From NCBI GenBank assembly GCA_028705775.1, contig JAQWCW010000002.1, positions 1 to 64,000 on the forward strand: a stretch of DNA of 64,000 nucleotides, given 5' to 3'. A program made the position numbers and the translations under genes. This DNA is from Eubacteriales bacterium. Lineage in GTDB: Bacteria; Bacillota; Clostridia; Christensenellales; Aristaeellaceae. Shown here in pieces: positions 36,446 to 45,533 of the stretch. The stretch's first letter is position 1; each line of letters begins with the position of its first letter. The notes under the pieces are model-generated. The model saw nothing but the letters and a program-made list of their open reading frames with translations, did no database searches and had not been told where the DNA came from.

Positions 36446-36454
36446 ATTATACCA
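36446..36454 (-). promoter_or_regulatory. Extended -10 promoter element of dacF
   Basis: Minus strand TGGTATAAT with TATAAT at 36446-36451. No good -35 lies 17 bp upstream; it is 38 bp before the proposed ACG. Confidence 0.45.
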
Positions 36455-36491
36455 TCCGCGAGGCTAAATGTATACGCGTCTTTCCCGCGCT

Positions 36492-37223
36492 TCAGCGCCC
36501 GCGCATTTTGCCGGAAATCACGAAATGCTTTTCGCCCTCGGCGCCTGAGCCGAGCATTGCAAAGCCGTCCGCATTATCGGAAAAGGCAAGCGTGACCTGC
36601 GTTTCGGGCTTGATTTCCTTCGTGTAATCGACTTTGAGGAGCGAAATTTCCCTGCTTTCCATTGAATAGGTGTCGAGGTTTTCAAGAAGCCATGTTATAT
36701 AGCTTGTGTTGTTGACGTGCATATTTTCGTCAAGGTCGCTGAAGGTCGCGCGGCGCGTTACCGTCCTGTCCGGCGTCTGCGGCGCTTCCGCTCCGGCGGG
36801 CATCGGCAGCGGGCTTTCCAAATCAATGTCCGGCATTTCTATTCCCTTAGCCTTGGGGTCGACCATCCTGCGCTTTTCAAGGTCTACAATCAGCCATAGC
36901 TCCACGGCGCAGCCAATCTTTTCGCCGCCCGCATAGAGTATGAAATATCTCGGGGCAAAGAAATGGCGCATCTTGCCCGGCCATGTGTTGACCTTTATTT
37001 CCTCGCCGAATTGCGGATACCTGTCCATGTGAAGCTCCGCGCGGCTCAGAACCCAGATTACGTTTTTCTCAAGCAGCGGTTTCCTGCCGACTCCCAAAAG
37101 ATTCGAGTGCGCGGTAGCGGCGTTCTGCATCAAAAGGAATATCCTGTCCGCACGCCAGCGCCCGTAGCAATCAACGTCCTCAAATGATAAAACTTTGGAA
37201 AAGCTGTATATCTCCTGCAACAA
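36492..37223 (-). CDS. Acyl-ACP thioesterase
   Basis: A 243-aa acyl-ACP thioesterase (FatA/FatB-like bacterial family) with a double hot-dog fold, releasing free fatty acids from acyl carrier protein. The first half has DVDCYGRWRADRIFLLMQNAA; the second has the catalytic FSDLDENMHVNNTSYITWLLE region (Asn and His, near residues 163-182), as in plant and bacterial enzymes. No signal peptide. It is the first and only gene after a strong promoter at 37244-37272. Possible roles are medium-chain fatty acid release or lipid remodelling; specificity cannot be told. Confidence 0.88.
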   Translation of the reverse strand: MLQEIYSFSKVLSFEDVDCYGRWRADRIFLLMQNAATAHSNLLGVGRKPLLEKNVIWVLSRAELHMDRYPQFGEEIKVNTWPGKMRHFFAPRYFILYAGGEKIGCAVELWLIVDLEKRRMVDPKAKGIEMPDIDLESPLPMPAGAEAPQTPDRTVTRRATFSDLDENMHVNNTSYITWLLENLDTYSMESREISLLKVDYTKEIKPETQVTLAFSDNADGFAMLGSGAEGEKHFVISGKMRGR

Positions 37224-37243
37224 AATCGCCTCCGTCAGCGTCT

Positions 37244-37272
37244 AATATAATGCGGGGTCGCCGCCGTGTCAA
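37244..37272 (-). promoter_or_regulatory. Promoter of the acyl-ACP thioesterase
   Basis: Minus strand TTGACA (37267-37272), 17-bp spacer, TATATT (37244-37249). Confidence 0.75.
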
Positions 37273-37307
37273 GTTCGCCGCCCATTCAAAACCGCTTTTG
37301 CGCTGCA

Positions 37308-37336
37308 TTGACACAGCGGAGCTATTCAGGTAAAAT
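37308..37336 (+). promoter_or_regulatory. Strong promoter of the B-repeat surface protein
   Basis: TTGACA (37308-37313), 17-bp spacer, TAAAAT (37331-37336), 62 bp before the GTG. It diverges from the thioesterase promoter 36 bp away. Confidence 0.86.
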
Positions 37337-37397
37337 ACGGTCGTTAACATACTTTGTTATCGGTATACTTACGGAAAGTTACGGAGGATTATTTCAA

Positions 37398-40300
37398 GTG
37401 AAGAAGATTTGCTTTTTCGTGCTGGCGCTCCTGCTTTGCGCCTTTTCCGCGCTGGCGCTTGCCGACGGCGCGATAACCGGCACGGCGTTTGTGGACAATG
37501 ATTTGAGCGAAACCATGAGCGCCGATGAAAGCCCGCTTTCATATCTGTATATTACGCTGTATTCCGTCAGCGAAAGTGGAGAGATGACTTCCGTAAAAAC
37601 CGTTCAGACGGCTGAAAACGGGAGCTTTGCTTTCGACACGGTTCCCTCCGGCTCGTATCTGCTTTCGGCAGCCATAACCGCCGATATGACGCCGCTTGGC
37701 GGAGCCGAAACGATTGAGGGAGCGGACGGCGCGGATTATCACGGGCTTCCCTTTGCCGTCGGCGATGGGGATGTCGTAGAGGATATCCGCGTTTCAATGT
37801 CTGAAGCGCCTTCCGATGGTCAGCAGACGGGAACCGCCTCCGTTACCGTTGAGCTTTTCTGCGACGATAACAATAACGCCACGCAGGGCAAATATGAAAC
37901 CGGCGATAACCTTATCGGCTCGGTTATTTCGCTGTTCCGTATGCAAAACGGCGTTAAAACGCTCGTAGCCGAAACCGAAAAGCTGAATAGAAAGAATGTA
38001 ACCTTTGAAGGGCTTCCCGCGGGCGAATACATTATCGGCGTTTCGCTTCCGGCAGGCTTTCTTGTAACCAGACCGGACGAGGAGTCCAAGTATTCAAGCC
38101 AGCTTATGCTCGGCGGCAAGGATTCCCGCTATGGCGAAACCGCGCCGTTTGCCGTAGGCAACAGAGCCATTGAAATAAAAGCTGCCGGCGTTCCGACGGC
38201 TGAAATCGACTTCATGTTCTGGGCGGACGACGATAACGACGGTTATTTTTATGACGACGGAAACGAAAACGGACTTGCCGGAGTCACGGTCACGATAACG
38301 CACGATACCACGGGCTTTATCGAGGAAAGGGTCAGCGATGAATCGGGCAAGGTTGTGTTTGACAATCTTCGCCCCGGCAGGGTAAGCATTCATGTCGCCT
38401 ATCCCGACGGCTATGTGTTTTCCGCAAACGTCAGAAGCATAAACGAGGCGGAGCGCTCCTTCGTCCGCGGAGGCAACTCCGGCGATACGGATTTGTCGCG
38501 CTATCTCAAGCCGAGCGACGTTTTCAATTATATTTTCGGCGGCGTCGGCAACGCCAGAATAACGGGCAGGCTTTTCGTTGATTCCAACCTGAACGGAAGC
38601 TTTGATGAGGGTGAAATGCCGTTTGAGGGCGCTTCGCTTGAGGTTTATTCAATCAAGGGCGGCGCTGCTGAGTCGGTTATGACCACATCAAGCCTTCAGG
38701 ACGGCTCGTATGAGATTGATGATTTGCGCGCGGGAGCTTACCGCCTTGAGTGCAGTCTTCCGGACGGAGTGTATTTCACCTCGTTCGGCTCTGAATCAAA
38801 CGACCTTACCGCTCCTGTTTCCGAAATGAACACCGCCGATATGAAGCTTGCGTCCAAATCGGAAACCACGATTGACATGGGCGTATACATCGCCGCGCGG
38901 GTTTCCGGCACGGCGTTCCTCGATTCCTCCTATGACGGAATCCGTCAGCCGATAGAGGTCGGCGCGCAGGGCGTTACTGTGGAGCTGGTTGAGGAAGTTT
39001 CCGGCGCTGCTTATTACAAAACCCAAACGGGCGAGGACGGCTCATACAGCTTTGATTCCGTCGCGCCCGGCAGATATTATGTAAAGGTCACGCCGAGCGG
39101 CGATTATTCCTTCTCGAGGAGCGGAAACGCCGGAGAGGAAAACGCGAACGATTTTGTTACCCTTGAAGGCTCAAGCGCGCTTTCGGGCGTGATGGAGCTT
39201 GAGATGGGCGCGCGGGTTTACGGCGTTGACAGCGGGCTTATACTCGCCACTGCGATAAGCGGCAGGGTCTATGTTGACAAAGATGAAAACGGCGCGATGG
39301 ACATAAGCGATAGCGGGGCAAAGGGCGTCGTTGTCGCGCTTGCGAGTCTTGACGGCGAATTAATCGGGCTGAGCGCAGCAACCGATGAGGACGGATACTT
39401 CACCCTTGAAAACTGTATGCCCGGCGAATACAGGCTGCTCTATACCGTCAGCGACAATATGGTTTACCGCAGCGTAAAGAGCGAAACGCGTAACTACATG
39501 ACCGAGCCTTTTACCCTTGTTATGACCGAGGACAGGGAGGAAGAAGCAATCGGCGTAATCCAACTTGCCGGAATCGGCGCTGTTATATGGGAGGACGTCG
39601 ACCTCGACGGCGTACAGGGCAAGAGCGAGCGCGTCCTTGGCGGAATCGGCGTTTCGATGAAGGATGAGCGCACGGGCGAAACGATTAGCGAAACGACAGA
39701 TGAATTCGGCCGCTTCTCCTTCCCAAAACTCATGCCGGGCAGCTATACCGTCTCCCTTACAATTCCCGATGATATGCTGTTTGTTTCCTCTCTGGGCGAC
39801 AGCCTGTTCGGAACTGTCGGAGCGAATACCGTAAGCAAAACCTTCACGCTTGAGCAGGCGGACGACAGAGGAAACGCCGAGGTTGCGGTTGTAGTCCGCG
39901 CGTCCGTTTCGGGCAGCGTTTACCTTGACTCGAATCTTTCCGGCGTATATGACGAGGGCGACCCGAGCGTATCCGGCGCGCGCCTTACGCTCGTTTCCGC
40001 CGACGGCGTGACGACCTTTGAAACCGAAAGCGAAAACGATGGAAGCTACATCTTCGCCGCGGTTCGCCCCGGAGCATATACGCTCAAGGTGGAGCGCAAA
40101 ACGGAAAAGCGCATATCCTTTGCGCCCTATTCCGAGGGGAACAACGACATCTCCGTTATTTCGGAAACAGAGGGCAGCACGGGCGAGTTCGCGCTGCTTT
40201 CGGGAGAGAGCCGCGAGCTGACCGTTGCGATGATTCAGACGGGCGTCATCGCCGGAAGCGCGTGGGAGGACTTGAATCTCAACGGTCTGCTTGACGAGGG

Positions 40301-41021
40301 CGAGCCGACTCTTGAAGGCGTAAGCGTTACACTTCTCGGGCTTGAGGGCGAGAACAGCGTCGTTACCGGCGCGGACGGGGCATACCGTTTCGATAACCTT
40401 ATGCCGGGCGAGTATCAGCTTGCGTTTACGCTTACCGAGGGTCATCTTTTCACGACAGCCTCCCCGTGGGGAACGGAAATGGGCAGCGTTGCCGAAGCGG
40501 GCAACGGGCTTGACGGGCTTTCGCCCGTGTTGACGCTTTCGATGGGCGGGGCGTATCTCAGCGCCGGAGTCGGCACAATCAGCCCCGGCAGCATCGGCGA
40601 TACCGCCTTCCTTGACGAAAACGAAAACGGCGTTCAGGACACTGGCGAGCGCGGAATTCCCGGAATCACGGTAAGCCTTTTCAAGGATGGCGCTGAGGTT
40701 TCGAGCGCCGTAACGGATGAGAGCGGGCATTATTATTTCGGAATGCTCTATCCGGGCGCGTACAGCCTCAGGGTTTCCTTTTATGACGAGCTTAAGACGA
40801 CAAAGCAGAATCAGCTGAGCGACCTTATCGACAGCGATTTGCCCGAGGGTCTTACGAAAAACGCCGAAATTGAGGAGCTTTTCCTTCCGAGCGGAACGCT
40901 CATGCTCTATGTTGACATGGGTTTTGTGCTGAACGGAGTCAAGAGCGACAGCTTCCTTCCCGCTGAGCCGACTGTTGACTGGTCGTTCGGCGGCGAGTAT
41001 GAAAATCCTTACGCGCAGTAA
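37398..41021 (+). CDS. Large secreted protein with ten SdrD B-type repeats
   Basis: A 1207-aa exported protein. GTG at 37398, after CGGAGGA, opens a signal peptide ending ALALA near residue 22. The mature chain is almost wholly Ig-like B repeats of the SdrD/collagen-binding B type. About ten are seen, each starting with a strand such as GTAFVDNDL, GRLFVDSNLNG, GSAWEDLNLNG or DTAFLDENENG, then the GSYxFDxLxPGxYxL pattern. The D-x-N-x-D-G loops probably bind calcium. There is no LPXTG, lipobox or membrane anchor, so retention at the wall is unexplained. The last unit (GSIGDTAFLDENENGVQD) is closest to the staphylococcal consensus. Likely a stalk-like adhesin or matrix protein. Confidence 0.85.
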   Translation: MKKICFFVLALLLCAFSALALADGAITGTAFVDNDLSETMSADESPLSYLYITLYSVSESGEMTSVKTVQTAENGSFAFDTVPSGSYLLSAAITADMTPLGGAETIEGADGADYHGLPFAVGDGDVVEDIRVSMSEAPSDGQQTGTASVTVELFCDDNNNATQGKYETGDNLIGSVISLFRMQNGVKTLVAETEKLNRKNVTFEGLPAGEYIIGVSLPAGFLVTRPDEESKYSSQLMLGGKDSRYGETAPFAVGNRAIEIKAAGVPTAEIDFMFWADDDNDGYFYDDGNENGLAGVTVTITHDTTGFIEERVSDESGKVVFDNLRPGRVSIHVAYPDGYVFSANVRSINEAERSFVRGGNSGDTDLSRYLKPSDVFNYIFGGVGNARITGRLFVDSNLNGSFDEGEMPFEGASLEVYSIKGGAAESVMTTSSLQDGSYEIDDLRAGAYRLECSLPDGVYFTSFGSESNDLTAPVSEMNTADMKLASKSETTIDMGVYIAARVSGTAFLDSSYDGIRQPIEVGAQGVTVELVEEVSGAAYYKTQTGEDGSYSFDSVAPGRYYVKVTPSGDYSFSRSGNAGEENANDFVTLEGSSALSGVMELEMGARVYGVDSGLILATAISGRVYVDKDENGAMDISDSGAKGVVVALASLDGELIGLSAATDEDGYFTLENCMPGEYRLLYTVSDNMVYRSVKSETRNYMTEPFTLVMTEDREEEAIGVIQLAGIGAVIWEDVDLDGVQGKSERVLGGIGVSMKDERTGETISETTDEFGRFSFPKLMPGSYTVSLTIPDDMLFVSSLGDSLFGTVGANTVSKTFTLEQADDRGNAEVAVVVRASVSGSVYLDSNLSGVYDEGDPSVSGARLTLVSADGVTTFETESENDGSYIFAAVRPGAYTLKVERKTEKRISFAPYSEGNNDISVISETEGSTGEFALLSGESRELTVAMIQTGVIAGSAWEDLNLNGLLDEGEPTLEGVSVTLLGLEGENSVVTGADGAYRFDNLMPGEYQLAFTLTEGHLFTTASPWGTEMGSVAEAGNGLDGLSPVLTLSMGGAYLSAGVGTISPGSIGDTAFLDENENGVQDTGERGIPGITVSLFKDGAEVSSAVTDESGHYYFGMLYPGAYSLRVSFYDELKTTKQNQLSDLIDSDLPEGLTKNAEIEELFLPSGTLMLYVDMGFVLNGVKSDSFLPAEPTVDWSFGGEYENPYAQ

Positions 41022-41104
41022 AAAATTATGGATTTTTGCGAATTTGTGGATGAAAACCGATAATTGTATCCCTTTATATATGATAAAAAATGGAGGTGGA
41101 AATA

Positions 41105-42235
41105 TTGAGGAAAGTTTTTGCAGCATTTGTAGCGTTTCTTATGATAGTATCCTCGCTTTCCTTCGCGTTTGCGAAGGAGGAAGGCATGACGGTTATTGAC
41201 GCAAAATCATCGCGCGAGATTACCGTTAACAGCACCTTTGAAAACAATCCCGTTATTCCCGGGCAGAGCGACATCACCGGTCTTCCCGAAAGCGAGGACA
41301 AGGTGTACAGCCCGCTTATGGTAAACATTGACAATTTCGGCGGCGCCCTGCCTCAGCTCGGCGTCGGAACGGCGGATATACTTTATGATATGCCGCTTGC
41401 CCGCGGCGGCTATACCAGAACGGTCGCCCTGTTCAATACCGCTTATCCCGCTATGGCAGGCCCTATCCGCTCTGCAAGAGTAATGCACGCCGAGCTTCGC
41501 GAGGAGTGGGACGCGGCATGGGTTTACTTCGGAAAGCAGACCGCGGAGGGCAGCAGCGTTACCGCATACCTGTCCAAAAACGGCACTAACAAAAAGAAGC
41601 TGACCTTTGACGGAAACACGGGCGCGTCAAAATATTACTTTTATGCCTTTGCCCGTTACAGCGACCCGCTTGACGCAGGCGAGAAATACGAAAGCCCGCA
41701 TAACGCTTTTGCCAGCATCGCGCTTACCGGAACAGAGGACGGAAAGAAAAACACCACTATCCAGTATTCGCTCCCGAAGGACTATCAGTATCCGCGCCGC
41801 CCCTTCCTTTTCAGGGACGAGCCTCCGACGGACGGCGCAGACGCGACCTATGTAACGATTGATACGGGTCATACGGGCTATTCCACCAGCTATACCTACG
41901 ATGTTGATACGCAGGCATATGTAAAGTACATGAACGGGAAGCCTTACGTTGACGCTTATGCGCCCGAAGTTCCGCTCGTTTTCAACAACGTTATCGTTCA
42001 GCGCATAACCCTCACCTATAACAAGGGAGTCGCCGCCAATCCGCTCGTTACTGAAATCGGCGAGGGAAACGCCGATATCTTCATGGGCGGCAAGTATATC
42101 GCCGGATACTGGGTTCGCAAGTCCCGCGATTCGCGCACGATTTTCTTTGACGCCGAGGGCAACGAGCTGCGCCTTATGCGCGGCACAACCGCAATCATAA
42201 TGCGCCCCGTTGCCGACGAGGTTTCTTACAAGTAA
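41105..42235 (+). CDS. Secreted DUF3048 protein (YerB-like)
   Basis: A 376-aa exported protein of the DUF3048 family. TTG at 41105, after GGAGGTGG, gives a compact signal peptide (LRKVFAAFVAFLM, ending SFAFA near residue 23), preferred over an in-frame ATG that overlaps the ribosome-binding site. Family segments are visible: PLMVNIDNFGGALPQLGVGTADILYD, then RSARVMHAE and the C-terminal IAGYWVRKSRDSRT. Bacillus YerB is a lipoprotein; here no lipobox Cys is seen. Function unknown. It begins 83 bp after the B-repeat protein with no terminator between, so the two envelope genes may be co-transcribed. Confidence 0.84.
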   Translation: MRKVFAAFVAFLMIVSSLSFAFAKEEGMTVIDAKSSREITVNSTFENNPVIPGQSDITGLPESEDKVYSPLMVNIDNFGGALPQLGVGTADILYDMPLARGGYTRTVALFNTAYPAMAGPIRSARVMHAELREEWDAAWVYFGKQTAEGSSVTAYLSKNGTNKKKLTFDGNTGASKYYFYAFARYSDPLDAGEKYESPHNAFASIALTGTEDGKKNTTIQYSLPKDYQYPRRPFLFRDEPPTDGADATYVTIDTGHTGYSTSYTYDVDTQAYVKYMNGKPYVDAYAPEVPLVFNNVIVQRITLTYNKGVAANPLVTEIGEGNADIFMGGKYIAGYWVRKSRDSRTIFFDAEGNELRLMRGTTAIIMRPVADEVSYK

Positions 42236-42303
42236 ACAAATACATATAAATAGCGCCGCAGATTATGTGCGGCGCTCTTTGCATAGTCGTTTGATGCCGA
42301 TGC

Positions 42304-43290
42304 TTACGGGTTGCAAACCTTGCAGGGAATATAGTCCGCGGCGAGCGCTTCATCCCTTGAAGCAGCCTCGCCCTGATTTTTCGGCTTTGGCAAATCCGTG
42401 CAGGTCGGCAGATGAAAGACCTTTTTCTTTATGTCCAGAATGTATTTATCCGATTTTGGGAAGCCGGAAACGGCTGTGCTGATTCCGCTTTCGGATACGG
42501 TTATTACTATGTCCCCGTCCGTGTCCGTGCGGTAAACCTGCCGCCCCGTAAGCGCGGCGAGAACGGAATCGCTGATTCTGCCGCCCTCCTTCTCAAGCCC
42601 TGTTGAGATTACGCAGATTTGCGGGTCGACGGCGGAAAGCAGCAGGCTGCCTGTTGCGTCGTCCTCGCCGTGATGACCGACCTTGAGTACGTCCGCTTTT
42701 TGGAGTTGCTTTCCGTAGTACAGCATCTGCTCCGTTCCGAGCAGCGCGTCGCCCATGAGCAGCAGCTTTTTATCGTGAAAATCAACGGAAAGCACAATGC
42801 TCGCTTCGTTTTCGTCCATTATCGGCAGCAAATCCGCGTTCGGGCTGAGAACCGTGAAAACCGCGCTTCCGACTGAAAACGTATAGCCCTCAAGCGGGCG
42901 AACGGGAGTTATCTTCATCATTTTGAGCGAGTTCATCAGTTTCAGGTATGTGCTGTCGTCGCATTCCTTCGGGGAAAGCAGCACTTCGCCCGCCGGAACG
43001 CTTGCAAGAACCTCGGCAAGACCGCCGATATGGTCCTTGTCCGGATGAGTTCCGACGGCGTATTTGAGGCTCGTTATTTCCGCCGACGCAAGCGTTTCAA
43101 GCACCTTTTGCGCGCTCTGCTTCCAGCCCGCGTCAATAAGCGCGCTCTCGCCGCCGCAGGTTATTATCATCGCGTCCGCTTTGCCGACGTTCAGAACGCG
43201 CATTGTCAGCGTGTCCGCGCCCTCCGCTGAGGCGGGCATGAGGGTCAGCAGCATAAGTGCGAGGGTCAAAAGCGCAAGGAATCTTTTCAT
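42304..43290 (-). CDS. Secreted metallo-beta-lactamase-fold protein with Ada-like C-terminus
   Basis: A 328-aa exported protein of the ComEC-like extracellular metallo-beta-lactamase group. A signal peptide is present (MKRFLALLTLALMLL, cleavage near ASA-EG, residue 23). The zinc site shows THPDKDHIGG with H82, D86 and H87, then GHHGEDDATGS further on. A C-terminal metal-binding module resembling the Ada N-terminal domain follows: KKVFHLPTCTDL with a closing YIPCKVCNP, three Cys plus His. Similar proteins are thought to be secreted nucleases or phosphodiesterases. Substrate unknown. It is convergent with the DUF3048 gene. Confidence 0.82.
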   Translation of the reverse strand: MKRFLALLTLALMLLTLMPASAEGADTLTMRVLNVGKADAMIITCGGESALIDAGWKQSAQKVLETLASAEITSLKYAVGTHPDKDHIGGLAEVLASVPAGEVLLSPKECDDSTYLKLMNSLKMMKITPVRPLEGYTFSVGSAVFTVLSPNADLLPIMDENEASIVLSVDFHDKKLLLMGDALLGTEQMLYYGKQLQKADVLKVGHHGEDDATGSLLLSAVDPQICVISTGLEKEGGRISDSVLAALTGRQVYRTDTDGDIVITVSESGISTAVSGFPKSDKYILDIKKKVFHLPTCTDLPKPKNQGEAASRDEALAADYIPCKVCNP

Positions 43291-43307
43291 AAATCATACT
43301 CCCGTCA

Positions 43308-43336
43308 TTGACAAACTGCCCGATTTGGGGCAATAT
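43308..43336 (+). promoter_or_regulatory. Promoter of the epimerase gene
   Basis: A perfect TTGACA (43308-43313) with CAATAT at 17 bp (43331-43336); the -10 is weak. Confidence 0.55.
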
Positions 43337-43400
43337 ATCTTATATAGAATAAAACGTTTTTTGCGGGCGGATTCATGCCCGAACCGAGAGGAGAATCATA

Positions 43401-44423
43401 ATGAAGGTATTGCTTGTCGGGGGAACAGGAACCATCAGTATGTCGATTACCCGCCGCCTGAGCCGAATGCGCGATGTAGAGCTTACGCTTCTTAACCGCG
43501 GCGGGCGCTCAGCGGAGCTTCCGGATAACGTTTCCGTTATCAGCTGCGACATCGGAAACGAGGAGGCGGCAAAAACGGCGCTTGACGGTCTTGAATTTGA
43601 CTGCGTAGCCGATTTCATCGTGTTCTCAACCGAGCAGCTCAGGCGCGATATACGCCTTTTCAGCGGTAAAACGAAGCAGTATATCTTCATTTCGTCCGCC
43701 TCCGCCTATGAAAAGCCGCCGCGCTCGCCGCATATAACGGAGGAAACCCCGCTGAAAAACCCTTACTGGGAGTATTCGCGCAATAAGGCGGCGTGCGAGC
43801 AGATTCTGCTTGAAGAATACCATAAAAACGGATTCCCCGCAACGATTGTCCGTCCGAGCCACACTTATGACGAAAGAAGCGTTCCGATAGGTCTGCACGG
43901 AAATAACGGCTCATGGCAGGTACTCAAGCGTATGCTTGACGGAAAGCCCGTTATTATCCCCGGCGACGGAACCTCCCTCTGGACCTGCACGGCGAGCGAG
44001 GATTTTGCCGTAGGCTTCTGCGGGCTTGTCGGCAATACCAAGGCGGTCGGGGAATGCTTCCATATCACCACCGACGAGCAGCTTTCGTGGAATGAAATCT
44101 ATTCGGCGGTTGCGGACGCGCTTTCGGTAAAGCTTCTGCCCGTTCATATTTCAAGCGACACTCTTTCCGAGTGCGGCTCGTTTACCGATTATCGCGGCAG
44201 CATGATTGGGGATAAGAGCAATTCTGTAATCTTTGATAATTCCAAGATTAAGGCGTTCGTTCCCGAATTCGCCTGCAAGGTTTCCATGCGCGAGGGAATA
44301 GGCAGAAGCGCAAAATATATGCAGGAGCATCCGGAAGCGCAGCGCGCGGACGAGCAGTTCGACAACTGGTGCGACAGGCTCATTGCGGCAAGGGAAGCCT
44401 TCATAAAGGGATTCAATTCCTGA
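43401..44423 (+). CDS. NAD-dependent epimerase/dehydratase
   Basis: A 340-aa extended short-chain dehydrogenase/reductase. It has the Rossmann GGTGTIS loop at 7-13, and the catalytic YSRNK of the YxxxK type near residues 129-133, with SSASAYEKP supplying the Ser. Family members act on nucleotide sugars (epimerases and reductases), often for glycan synthesis. The substrate cannot be identified, and no glycosyltransferase is adjacent. The nucleotide-binding front half is typical; the C-terminal half has an RPSHTYDE sugar-loop. It is a single-gene unit, with AGGAGAA upstream and a terminator at 44452-44482. Confidence 0.84.
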   Translation: MKVLLVGGTGTISMSITRRLSRMRDVELTLLNRGGRSAELPDNVSVISCDIGNEEAAKTALDGLEFDCVADFIVFSTEQLRRDIRLFSGKTKQYIFISSASAYEKPPRSPHITEETPLKNPYWEYSRNKAACEQILLEEYHKNGFPATIVRPSHTYDERSVPIGLHGNNGSWQVLKRMLDGKPVIIPGDGTSLWTCTASEDFAVGFCGLVGNTKAVGECFHITTDEQLSWNEIYSAVADALSVKLLPVHISSDTLSECGSFTDYRGSMIGDKSNSVIFDNSKIKAFVPEFACKVSMREGIGRSAKYMQEHPEAQRADEQFDNWCDRLIAAREAFIKGFNS

Positions 44424-44451
44424 TTGAAATTCGGCAAATAATGGCTTTGAT

Positions 44452-44482
44452 GCGGGCGGGCTTTTCCGCCCGTGCTTTTATT
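44452..44482 (+). terminator. Terminator of the epimerase gene
   Basis: CGGGCGG (44453-44459) pairs with CCGCCCG (44466-44472), with a 6-nt loop, then TGCTTTTATTTT. Confidence 0.82.
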
Positions 44483-44517
44483 TTATCTGCGCCAATAATT
44501 GAGAAATGCGAAAACCG

Positions 44518-44546
44518 TTGAAATTTGCTCCGCTTCAAGGTATAAT
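44518..44546 (+). promoter_or_regulatory. Strong promoter of the receiver-like/SPFH operon
   Basis: TTGAAA (44518-44523), exact 17-bp spacer, TATAAT (44541-44546). The start of translation is about 165 bp downstream, leaving a long leader. Confidence 0.86.
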
Positions 44547-44552
44547 GTAATG

Positions 44553-44710
44553 CGCGGGTGTTTCATTCCCGCGCGCGGCGTTTTCCTGCGCGGATTAATT
44601 CCGCCTGAAGAACGCGGCAGCATAGCCTGACGGATGGATTTTCCTGTTTGCTATCATGATTCCGTCGCTGACAGCGCGGCGCTGACGCCGCCAGAGTACG
44701 GGGGTTGAAG
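44553..44710 (+). other. Long structured 5' leader of the receiver-like/SPFH operon
   Basis: About 158 nt lie between the predicted transcription start and the ATG. Visible stems are GCGCGGG/CCCGCGC near 44551-44576, a pairing of CTGCGCGG with CCGC elements near 44587-44610, and GGCG-CTGA-CGCC near 44680-44693. No known riboswitch consensus or T tract is recognised. Function unknown. Confidence 0.35.
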
Positions 44711-45532
44711 ATGTATCAAATCATCGTAGTCACGATGAATCCTGAAATCCTGGCCACCTATGAAAAAATTGCCGACTGGGGCGATATGGGGCTTAAAATG
44801 CCCGTGTATCTCCGCACGGTTTCCGAGGCTAAGGCTTATCTCAAGGCGCATAAGGTTGACGCAATCAGCTATCGCCTTGACGACAGCCAGAGCGACGAGC
44901 TGCACGCTTTCCTTGACGAGAGCTTTCCCGCCATGCCAATCTTCCACGCTTCTGCGAGGGAAGAGCGTCTGCGCGAGGTTCTGCGCGAGGCAAAGACTAT
45001 TCTCAACCGTCTGCACGCCGATTTTTCGGAGGAATCGTACAGCGAGGACGAGATTATGTATATGCTCCGCCGCGAATTTATAACCGCGCTGATGGAGGGC
45101 AAGGTTCAGAAGCCGCTTGAGGTGCGCTCGCGCATGAAAATGCTGCGCTGCAAGGCGGATATTGAAAACAGCGTTTTCCTTGTGGATATGGAAATACCCG
45201 CGGGGGACTTGTTCCTTTCCGACCGCTGGCGGTACGGCGAGGAGCGGCTTGAGGTTGCGCTCAATAACTTCTTCGGCAGGGAGAGCGATAACATTATTTA
45301 TTATCTCTCAATGCCGAGCGCAAAAACGCTGCGCCTGCTCGCAATGCCGAGGGCGGAGACAAGAAACGCCGATTCATCGGTTACAGCCGTCGTTTCGCGC
45401 CATGTAAACGATTCAATCAATAAAATGAGAGATATGCTTGAGCTTGAGGTTCGCGTAGTCGGCGTCGAGGCTCTTCCGAGCCTTATGTCGCTTGCAACCG
45501 ATGGTGAGAACTCAGTGAAGGAGGACGCTTAA
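44711..45532 (+). CDS. Receiver-like protein resembling YesN without its DNA-binding domain
   Basis: A 273-aa cytoplasmic protein. The first about 100 residues look like a response-regulator receiver (MYQIIVV strand, a YEKIADWGDMG segment as in YesN regulators), but the phospho-acceptor Asp context is altered (ISYRLDDSQ). The middle matches the YesN-type linker (YMLRREFITALMEGKV, near 117-132, followed by two beta-rich blocks). The AraC-type helix-turn-helix that normally ends YesN is absent, and the protein stops after about 40 further residues. It may be a signalling or scaffold protein rather than a transcription factor. ATG at 44711 follows GGGGG; a TTG six bases earlier is less likely. 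The next gene starts after one base. Confidence 0.6.
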   Translation: MYQIIVVTMNPEILATYEKIADWGDMGLKMPVYLRTVSEAKAYLKAHKVDAISYRLDDSQSDELHAFLDESFPAMPIFHASAREERLREVLREAKTILNRLHADFSEESYSEDEIMYMLRREFITALMEGKVQKPLEVRSRMKMLRCKADIENSVFLVDMEIPAGDLFLSDRWRYGEERLEVALNNFFGRESDNIIYYLSMPSAKTLRLLAMPRAETRNADSSVTAVVSRHVNDSINKMRDMLELEVRVVGVEALPSLMSLATDGENSVKEDA

Positions 45533-45533
45533 A

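Noticed and set aside
39360..41126. 588-codon minus-strand frame opposite the B-repeat protein
   Set aside because: GC-rich repeat coding creates long antisense frames; its composition is shadow-like and the plus strand has a signal peptide and repeats.
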